From Rhizomonospora bruguierae (GTDB lineage: Bacteria; Actinomycetota; Actinomycetes; Mycobacteriales; Micromonosporaceae): a DNA stretch of 64,000 nt. The stretch is taken from contig NZ_BBQH01000014.1 of the NCBI RefSeq assembly GCF_018397995.1, forward strand, positions 1 to 64,000, read 5' to 3'. Under the pieces are notes generated by a model. The model was given only the letters and a program-made list of their open reading frames with translations. It did not search any database and was not told the origin of the DNA. Each line of letters begins with the position of its first letter. Within the stretch, counting starts at the first letter, position 1. Shown here in pieces: positions 8,688-15,639 of the stretch. The position numbers and the translations under genes were made by a program.

Positions 8688-9893
8688 TCAGACCTCCCGC
8701 TTCCCGGTCACCAGGTAGTCGATGTCACGGCAGAACTTGTCAAAGGACGGTGCGTTGCGGCGCGCCATCTCCAGGTCGAACACATCGATGGTTGTCACAC
8801 CGTTGTCGGCCGCGGCGACTAGGATCGTGGACAGGTCGGCCTCCTTGCGGTCGAACAGCTCCGCGCTCTGGCTGGTCGCGAGGACCTGGGTCCACGTGCT
8901 CGCCTCGGTCAGCGCGTCGAACAGCACTCCGGCGGCCATCGGGTGCAGCGCCAGCTCCGGCTCCTCGACGGCGACAAGTGGGATCCGACCATCCCGGGCA
9001 CCCGGCTGGAAGAGCGCGGTGAGCAGCCCGACCGCGCGGATCGTTCCCTCAGACATCGATTCCGCGCGGAAATGCCGCTCCTCGCCCCCCGGGCCGGTGG
9101 CCGTGGCCATCCGGGCCGCAATGTAATCACCGCCCGGCGTGCTCGGGCCGACATCGACCAGCCGAGGCACGATCACGCCGGCGTACGCGGACACCCGCTC
9201 CCGCTCCCATCGACCGAGCTGGCCAAGAATAGCCCCGAGGTGGCCGCCATTCTCGTCGAGCAGGTCCGATCCGGTGGCGGGGCGGGCGTCCCGCAGCGCG
9301 GCCAAGTCCGGCTCGTAGAAGAAAATTGCGGTCAATGCCTCGTACAGGCGGGCATACGGCTCGCCGACACCGGCCCGAGGAAGGTAGAGGCTGCCAGGGT
9401 GAAGCCGCCCTCCGTGCGGGCCAGCCGAATCGCTAACCTTCCCATCCTCGACCAGGAACCGGGCTTGGGGCTTCCCCGAGGCTGGACCTATCTCGCAGTA
9501 CTCCCGCTCGGACCACACGGCAAGGCCGGCATGGTTCCTGGCTGAGGAACGCGAGATCGTGACCTCGTAGCGAGCCTGCCCAGGTCCGTCGTCCTCGGCG
9601 GATCCGGGCAGGCGAACCTCCAGAGCGATCGTGGCCGACTCCGTAGGTTCCGGTACGCGCCGGAGCACGTCATCCAGTCCGCCCCGAGCCTTAACCGCCG
9701 CACCGAGTCCGTGGTCCAGCGCGTCGCGCACGAAGCGCAGCGCGTCGAGGAAGTTGGACTTTCCGGCCGCGTTCAGCCCGAGGAGCACGGCGAACGGGCC
9801 GAGCGCCAGGTCGCAATGCGCGATCGACCGGTAGTTCTCAATCCGCACCCGGGTCACGAACGGCACGGCCCGGTTGCTCGCGCTACTGGTCAT
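8688..9893 (-). CDS. AAA family ATPase (AAA_21/RecF-like) in the restriction island
   Basis: A 401-residue ABC/SMC-type ATPase. Walker A is GLNAAGKSNF near residue 40, preceded by the RVRIENYRSI strand typical of RecF/OLD-like ATPases. The signature-like SMSEGTIRAVGLL and Walker B VAVEEPELALHP near 309 follow. No nuclease or TOPRIM domain is attached. Such ATPases occur in phage-defence systems with separate effectors; here the neighbours are AIPR and HsdR. The ATG at 9893 overlaps, as ATGA, the stop of a relic hsdS tail, which suggests it was originally coupled to an earlier hsdS. Its precise job is not evident. Confidence 0.85.
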   Translation of the reverse strand: MTSSASNRAVPFVTRVRIENYRSIAHCDLALGPFAVLLGLNAAGKSNFLDALRFVRDALDHGLGAAVKARGGLDDVLRRVPEPTESATIALEVRLPGSAEDDGPGQARYEVTISRSSARNHAGLAVWSEREYCEIGPASGKPQARFLVEDGKVSDSAGPHGGRLHPGSLYLPRAGVGEPYARLYEALTAIFFYEPDLAALRDARPATGSDLLDENGGHLGAILGQLGRWERERVSAYAGVIVPRLVDVGPSTPGGDYIAARMATATGPGGEERHFRAESMSEGTIRAVGLLTALFQPGARDGRIPLVAVEEPELALHPMAAGVLFDALTEASTWTQVLATSQSAELFDRKEADLSTILVAAADNGVTTIDVFDLEMARRNAPSFDKFCRDIDYLVTGKREV

Positions 9894-10018
9894 GACATCT
9901 CAACGCCTTCCGTCGAGGCAAGGCGACGGGCTGCCCGATGGTCAGACATCACACGGTCCCCGCGTCCGCTCGCGGTGGAAACGTCGACCTGCCCGGTCAC
10001 CGACGTCACAGTCAACGC
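9890..10018 (-). pseudogene. Relic 3' tail of an earlier hsdS gene
   Basis: Between the AIPR stop and the ATPase start, a 43-codon frame reads ALTVTSVTGQVDVSTASGRG and ends in GVEMS with a TGA overlapping the ATPase ATG. The C-terminus of the intact HsdS upstream reads ALITSAVTGQIDLSTASTRG. Counting the next residue (Asp in both), 14 of 21 positions are identical without gaps. The similarity begins exactly at the AIPR stop codon. I read it as the surviving end of a replaced specificity subunit. It has no start of its own. Confidence 0.7.
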
Positions 10019-12207
10019 CCATCCCCCTTCTCGTCGCCGTTTTCGTCCTCGTCGTCCTCGGATGCTGCCCAGGTCTCCTGTGCAAGCTTCCATAGCGAGC
10101 CTTCACCTTCGACGTACCAACGAGAAGGCCCCTGGACCGCCACTGGTGCCGTGCTCCAGCCAGCCAACTGCCACATCCGCTGAACGAGTGCGGTCGGCGA
10201 GTAATACTTTCCATCAACGGCCCAGAGGACTGGTCGTACTCGCTGGTTGACCCATGTTGCCGCACTTCGGCGAGGATCCCCGGCCAACCACTCGGCCATC
10301 GCCTCTCGCTCGGGTCGAGTGCAGGTGTGGTATTGCAGCGGCGTTCCATCAGCCAGCCGCCCGGCGTCGATGAGGGTGGGAACGGCATTCGGCCTACGCT
10401 GCTTCGGAACCCGTCGCGCGGGACGGTAGTCGTCCGGGAAGGGCGGCACTGGGATATCGCGTTGCAGGTCCGCCAGCACGAGCCTCGCCAGGGTTCGGCA
10501 GCGAACGGTGTTGGCCAAGGTGCTCGCCACGATCGAAGTCTGCCCGTACTCGGAGTCCAGATGGTGGATCAGCCACCCTGTAGCACGCTCGACCGCATCT
10601 GATACCTGACCCAGCACGGCATCCCAGTCGGCGTCGGGGTCGTCGATGCCATCGAGGTCCAGGTGCTGGAAGACGATATGCGCGATCAGCCGGTTTCCGC
10701 GCTCCGCAATCGCCTCCGCCCGTGCTTGGCGATCCTTCGCCGTCCGGTTGAGCGCGTCATCAATCGCACGCAGTACGAGGACTGAGCGCCACACCTGGTA
10801 TGCCGATGGCGGATCTTGGGAGTTGAACAGGAGTTGGTACGCGCCCTGCGGGCCATCCTCCCACAGCAAATCGGTGCCGCGCTTGGCGCGGATGGCAAGT
10901 TCGGGGTTCCGGTGGGCGCAGGCAAGTGCGATGGCCGCGCTGACCACCGAGCAGCCACTGTCGGGCGATGGCTCCAGTTCCCCCCGTTTGACGACGTATG
11001 TCTTTTGTAGCGAAAGTGTGAAGTCTTCCTTTATCGTCGTCTGCACCGGATCCAAGGCGACGAAGTCACGCCGCTCGACCCTGTTCTGTGTGTTCGTGGC
11101 GGTTGTAACGGCGTTCGCGAATCCGGGCTGGCAATTCTTCAGGGAGATCACCCGGACACTTACATAGCCATCAGGGAATTCGATTTTGCTGTCAGCTGCC
11201 CGATGGATAGCGTGAACAGTCTGGGCGCCGTTGACCACGCTGGCGCCGGCAAGGTGAAGCTCTACGGGTGTCCGTGCGGAACGGCTGAAGTACGCAGGAT
11301 CTACCTCTTCGCAGAGGACGGTGATCCCGTTGTTGAAGTACCAGAAGTTGTGTGGCTCGTCGGTCAGTGTGTCGATGAGTCCCTGATTTACCTGGGTGAG
11401 ACCCAGCGGCTTACGGATATTGCGATCGAACAAGCGATCGCCGTGAGCGCTGTACCACTCCGCAATCTCGGCCACCGAGATGGTTCCCTGAAAAGCCTCG
11501 TACGGCTCCGTTATCCGGATCCAGTCCTGCATCTTTGCAGTGAGCCCGATTGGGGGCTCTCGGAAGTCGTTACGTACCACTTCCCAGATGTCTCGGGCGA
11601 GGTAGATGCGGTGGTCGAGCATGGTGCCCAGTTGGTTGAACTCGTCTTGCGCGTCGGTGAGCCGACGCACGACATCGTCCGACAGGCTGTCGGTTCTCAT
11701 CAAGCCGGGCACCAGGGTGATCCGTGAGTGTGGATTCGCCAGAACGGCAGCAACCTGATCCGCGAGATTTCGGAACTTGATGTTGAAGCGGTCGAACTGC
11801 CGAGTGTCGATATGGCGCAGTCCATCAATGAACTTCAGTGCTTCCGCAACACCGAATCCGGCTCTTGCCGAATCGCTCCACTTGGACTGGATCAGCCAGA
11901 TGTGCGAGGCGCTCTCGTCGGTGGCCACGGCATCGATCCCGATGTCGTCTCTGCCGTCGATGACGGCGGCCGCTGCTGACTTGCTGTCGCAGCCGGTTAG
12001 GTCCCGTACCACCAACGCGGCTAACGCTCGTGACAGGAAGGCCTGTTCACCGGCGGCATACGGCATCCTGGCTAGATCATCGACGTCGATCAAGTTGTCA
12101 AACTCGCGCTGGAGCGCATCGCGTACGTGCCGGATCTGGAGACGTAGCGCGGCTGCGTCCCGCGAAGGGTCGGATGCCTTTTGCCCCGCGTTCTCCTGGT
12201 CGCTCAA
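10012..12207 (-). CDS. AIPR-family anti-phage protein with nuclease-like N-terminus
   Basis: A 731-residue protein of the AIPR (abortive infection phage resistance) family. Near residues 86-110, RDDIGIDAV and IWLIQSKW resemble a PD-(D/E)xK restriction fold (D-x-D then Q-x-K). The AIPR core follows, with WYFNNGITVLC near 294 and GASVVNGAQTVHAI near 328. The C-terminal 100 residues (LADGTPLQY, then VLWAVDGKYYSPTALVQRM) look like a RAMA-type domain. The start is a TTG at 12207 with GAAGGG upstream; no ATG lies nearby. Base composition is lower in GC than the flanks. It lies between hsdS and the ATPase gene, transcribed with them. Confidence 0.85.
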   Translation of the reverse strand: MSDQENAGQKASDPSRDAAALRLQIRHVRDALQREFDNLIDVDDLARMPYAAGEQAFLSRALAALVVRDLTGCDSKSAAAAVIDGRDDIGIDAVATDESASHIWLIQSKWSDSARAGFGVAEALKFIDGLRHIDTRQFDRFNIKFRNLADQVAAVLANPHSRITLVPGLMRTDSLSDDVVRRLTDAQDEFNQLGTMLDHRIYLARDIWEVVRNDFREPPIGLTAKMQDWIRITEPYEAFQGTISVAEIAEWYSAHGDRLFDRNIRKPLGLTQVNQGLIDTLTDEPHNFWYFNNGITVLCEEVDPAYFSRSARTPVELHLAGASVVNGAQTVHAIHRAADSKIEFPDGYVSVRVISLKNCQPGFANAVTTATNTQNRVERRDFVALDPVQTTIKEDFTLSLQKTYVVKRGELEPSPDSGCSVVSAAIALACAHRNPELAIRAKRGTDLLWEDGPQGAYQLLFNSQDPPSAYQVWRSVLVLRAIDDALNRTAKDRQARAEAIAERGNRLIAHIVFQHLDLDGIDDPDADWDAVLGQVSDAVERATGWLIHHLDSEYGQTSIVASTLANTVRCRTLARLVLADLQRDIPVPPFPDDYRPARRVPKQRRPNAVPTLIDAGRLADGTPLQYHTCTRPEREAMAEWLAGDPRRSAATWVNQRVRPVLWAVDGKYYSPTALVQRMWQLAGWSTAPVAVQGPSRWYVEGEGSLWKLAQETWAASEDDEDENGDEKGDGR

Positions 12208-12257
12208 CCTCTTGATCCCTTCGCCTGGTCCCGTCCAAACGCCCCAAGGAGATGAAG

Positions 12258-13544
12258 CTAGCTGTCGCCCCGCGTGCTCGCCGTTGAAAGATCAATCTGT
12301 CCGGTCACCGCAGACGTAATCAAAGCCTGCCGCCGCTCGTTCAGGAGTGTGAGCTGATGCTGAAGCTTTGTTCGTAGCCTCCGCGTGATATCCCACACTG
12401 AGTTCATCCGAACCACCAGATCTCGCTGTTCCTTGAGGCTGGCGGCGGGGATCGGCCAGTCCTTAATTTCCTCGAATCGGATGTTGGCCATGGACTGTGA
12501 GGCTCCGTTCGATGTGGCGGAACAGAGGCTCCGTATCTGAGTTCCGCGAGCAATGGCAGTCAAATAATGTGGGTCGAGCTTAGGTAAGAGCCGGACGCGG
12601 AAAATCTTGTCCGAGAGCAGCAGTCGCGAACGCCCAGGGGGAACGACTGCAGTTGATCCGACAAGCTGAGGAGTGTTAGCCCGCGTAATCAGTAGATCGC
12701 CTTCGTGTACCTCGTGGGTTACATCGGGGGCTAAATTAACCGGCAGGCGCTTGTTCTCGTCTGGAAAGAACTCTCCAGGTCGGAGGCAACTGACCTTCAG
12801 GACCCCCCATTCACCATCGGCGGCAGGGATCCCTTCGCATTGCGGACTCGATCCTTGGTCGACGCCAGCCGTGAACCTCCGGAATGGCAAGGTGCCCGCT
12901 TTGCGCGCGAGCTGGTCGATCTCTGCGTCAAGAATAGCGACGTCCCGTTCGTGGAGCCGGGTGATGATTTCGCGCTGAAGAGCGATCAGTCGATCTGTGT
13001 GGGCAGTTTCGGCGTCGAGGAAGTCGGCGATGTGCCGCTGCTCGTTCATTGGCGGGAGCGGAAGATCGGCAACCGCGAGACGATCCCGGTTCAATTCGAT
13101 CTGGTTAGTCGCGCCCACCACGAGGGCGGCGTAAATGTATTCCTGGAACGGCTGGGATCGCAGCCAGTAGTACGCGAAGCGCGGGTATACGAAGTCAGGG
13201 CGGAATCGAGCGACAGTCAGGTGGCTATCGGCCATCGAGGGAATTCCGTCTAGGTTACCCTCAAATTGGCCGATTCTGCCCAGTGTTCCGGTACCCGTCG
13301 AGTTGATAATTACGTCACCTTGACGCAAGCGTCCCCTCAGCTTAGCGGAGTCACCGTGATAGTCGTGGAACCGCGTCCGCTGCCAGTCGATCCCCGAATC
13401 TTGGTTTGCTGCCTGGCTGAGAGCGCGCACTGGACCATTGTCGACATAGTTGGGTGTGGAGCCTCTGTTCAGCAGAGTCGTCACATGCTTTAGCGGGCTG
13501 GTTGTCCAGTGGTCCGGCAGAGATATTCCGAGGAGTTGAGTCAC
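12258..13544 (-). CDS. hsdS: Type I restriction-modification specificity subunit
   Basis: A 428-residue specificity subunit with two target-recognition domains. TRD1 covers about residues 5-160 (LRQGDVIINSTGTGTLGRIG, ending ADLPLPPMNEQRHIADFLD). A conserved helix and TRD2 follow (EGDLLITRANTPQLVGSTAV, ending ASLKEQRDLVVRM), with the distal helix ending ERRQALITSAVTGQIDLS. The GTG at 13544 overlaps the hsdM stop as GTGA. It recognises a bipartite DNA site through the two TRDs; the site cannot be predicted here. Base composition is lower in GC than hsdM, matching the AIPR gene and suggesting joint acquisition. Confidence 0.93.
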   Translation of the reverse strand: MTQLLGISLPDHWTTSPLKHVTTLLNRGSTPNYVDNGPVRALSQAANQDSGIDWQRTRFHDYHGDSAKLRGRLRQGDVIINSTGTGTLGRIGQFEGNLDGIPSMADSHLTVARFRPDFVYPRFAYYWLRSQPFQEYIYAALVVGATNQIELNRDRLAVADLPLPPMNEQRHIADFLDAETAHTDRLIALQREIITRLHERDVAILDAEIDQLARKAGTLPFRRFTAGVDQGSSPQCEGIPAADGEWGVLKVSCLRPGEFFPDENKRLPVNLAPDVTHEVHEGDLLITRANTPQLVGSTAVVPPGRSRLLLSDKIFRVRLLPKLDPHYLTAIARGTQIRSLCSATSNGASQSMANIRFEEIKDWPIPAASLKEQRDLVVRMNSVWDITRRLRTKLQHQLTLLNERRQALITSAVTGQIDLSTASTRGDS

Positions 13545-15586
13545 TTCGTCACCTTGCCAAGCAGCTCTTGGATCTCGGCCTCTAGGGCCTTGAGCTCGGC
13601 GTCGATCTCGGCGAGCGGCCTCGGGGGCTTGTAGACGTAGAAGTGGCGGGTGAAGGGGATCTCGTACCCGGTCTTGGTTTTGGTGTGGTCGATCCAGGCG
13701 TCCGGGACGTGCGGGAGGACCTCGCGGCGCAGGTATTCCTCGACGTCCTCGTGTAGCGGCACGTTCTCGTAGTCGCGTAGCTCCGGGTCGGGCTCGGGCT
13801 CGCCCTTGACGAGTTGCACCTCGCCTTCCGGGTCGCGGACGCCGAGCAGTTCGCGCAGCGCCTTCTGGAACGGGGCGCCGGTCGGCCAGAGCACGCCGGT
13901 TTCGGCCATCGCGGACCGGACCGCGTCCCACGCCGCTCGCTTGGTCTGCCACGACCGTCCCATCAGCGGCTTCAGCGCGGTCTCGAACGCGTTCACGTCG
14001 ATGGCCTTCTGGATCGGCTTTGACTCGCGTACCTGGGCCAGGGTTTCGTCGGTGACCTCGAAGCGGAGCTTGAGGGGCCGTTCGACGGTGATGCGGCGGT
14101 AGCCGAAGTCCTCGTTGGCGAAGACCTTCACCTTCTGGTGCAGCGGGTACTCGGCGTCGTTGGCGACGTGCAGCGCCTCGGTGTAGAGGCGGGTGATCTC
14201 GGCGATCTGGTCGCCCTTGAGGTACTTGCGCTTGTCACCGAGCGACTTGCGCATCTTGGCGAAGTAGTCCCGGGCGTCGAGTAGCAGCACCTTGCCGCGG
14301 TGGTCGGGCGACTTGCGGTTGGTCAGGACCCAGAAGTACGTGGAGATGCCGGTGTTGTAGAAGAGCTGGTCCGGCAGGGCGACGATCGCCTCCAGCCAGT
14401 CGTTCTCCAGGATCCACTGTCGGATCCGCGACTCGCCGGACTCGGCCGCCCCGGTGAACAGTGGCGAGCCGTTGAAGACGATCGCGACCCGGCTGCCGCC
14501 CCTGCCGTCGGCGGTCACCGGTTTCATTTTTGAAATCATGTGCTGGAGGAACAGCAGCGAGCCGTCGTTGATCCGGGGCAGGCCGGCGCCGAACCGGCCG
14601 CTCTCGCCGAGCCTCTCGTGCTCGGCCTCGACCTCCTCCTTGACCTTCTTCCACTCCACGCCGAACGGCGGGTTGGCCAGCAGGTAGTCGAAGTGGCCGC
14701 CGCGGTGGCCGTCGTCGCTGAACGAGTTGCCGAACTTGATGTTCTCCGGGTTCTGGCCCTTGATCATCATGTCGGACCGGCAGATCGCCCAGGACTCGGG
14801 ATTCAACTCCTGCCCGAAGACCTCCACGGTGGCCGACGGGTTCAGTGTGGTGATGTGCTCCTCGGCCGCGCTCAGCATGCCGCCGGTGCCGCAGGCCGGG
14901 TCCATCACGGTCCGCACCACGCCGGGGATGCTCAGCGCGTCGTCGTCCGGGGCCACCAGCAGGTTCACCATCAGCTCGATGACCTCGCGCGGGGTGAAAT
15001 GCTCACCGGCGGTCTCGTTGGACTGTTCCGCGAAGCGCCGGATCAGCTCCTCGAAGACGTACCCCATCTGGTGGTTGGAAACGACGACCCTGGGCTGCCC
15101 GCGTTCGTCCGTGACCACCTCGCCGTGCTCGTCCAACTCGACCGGCCGCAGGTCCAGGTCCGCGAAGCGGCCGACCACCCGGTAGAGCAGGTTCGCGCCG
15201 TCGAGCCGGCGGATCTGCTGCGGGAACTCGTAGCGGTGCAGCACCTCCTGGGCGTTGTCGGAGAACGCCCCGATGTACTGGAGCAGGTGCTTCTCGGCCT
15301 GGCCCGGGTCGGCCGCGATCGACTTCAGGGTGTAGCGGCTGATGTTGTAGAAGCTGTGCCCGGAGGCGCGGCGCAGGAAGCGCGCCACGTCGACGTCCTG
15401 GCCGCCGAACCTCTCGTGGGTCTCCAGCACCTTGCGCCGGGTCGGCTCCAGGACGCACTCCAGGCGACGCAGCACGGTGAACGGCAGGATCACCTTGCCG
15501 TAGTCGGACTGCTTGTAGTCGCCGCGCAGGAGATCGGCGACCGACCAGGCGTGGTTCGCCAGTTCGGTGTGCTTGCTGCTGTTCAA
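13541..15586 (-). CDS. hsdM: Type I restriction-modification methyltransferase subunit
   Basis: A 681-residue N6-adenine methyltransferase. The N-terminal HsdM domain begins SSKHTELANHAWSVADLLRG and contains GDYKQSDYGKVILPFTVLRR. The SAM-binding motif I is DPACGTGGML near residue 232, and the catalytic motif IV is NPPFGVEW near 305, both intact. The start is taken as TTG at 15586 with GGAAGGA a few bases upstream; the open frame continues 5' without similarity. It modifies host DNA together with HsdS and supplies the core of the HsdR complex. Confidence 0.93.
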   Translation of the reverse strand: MNSSKHTELANHAWSVADLLRGDYKQSDYGKVILPFTVLRRLECVLEPTRRKVLETHERFGGQDVDVARFLRRASGHSFYNISRYTLKSIAADPGQAEKHLLQYIGAFSDNAQEVLHRYEFPQQIRRLDGANLLYRVVGRFADLDLRPVELDEHGEVVTDERGQPRVVVSNHQMGYVFEELIRRFAEQSNETAGEHFTPREVIELMVNLLVAPDDDALSIPGVVRTVMDPACGTGGMLSAAEEHITTLNPSATVEVFGQELNPESWAICRSDMMIKGQNPENIKFGNSFSDDGHRGGHFDYLLANPPFGVEWKKVKEEVEAEHERLGESGRFGAGLPRINDGSLLFLQHMISKMKPVTADGRGGSRVAIVFNGSPLFTGAAESGESRIRQWILENDWLEAIVALPDQLFYNTGISTYFWVLTNRKSPDHRGKVLLLDARDYFAKMRKSLGDKRKYLKGDQIAEITRLYTEALHVANDAEYPLHQKVKVFANEDFGYRRITVERPLKLRFEVTDETLAQVRESKPIQKAIDVNAFETALKPLMGRSWQTKRAAWDAVRSAMAETGVLWPTGAPFQKALRELLGVRDPEGEVQLVKGEPEPDPELRDYENVPLHEDVEEYLRREVLPHVPDAWIDHTKTKTGYEIPFTRHFYVYKPPRPLAEIDAELKALEAEIQELLGKVTK

Positions 15587-15639
15587 CGGATTCCTTCCGA
15601 TGAGCCGGTGCCGGGGTGGCTGGGGGAGTCGAGCCAGGT

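Noticed and set aside
5402-9022. Very long open frame on the plus strand opposite hsdR (about 1200 codons)
   Set aside because: It mirrors hsdR codon structure in GC-rich DNA, has biased repetitive composition (Leu, Val, Gly, Arg, Asp) and no recognisable motifs, whereas hsdR has complete family motifs.
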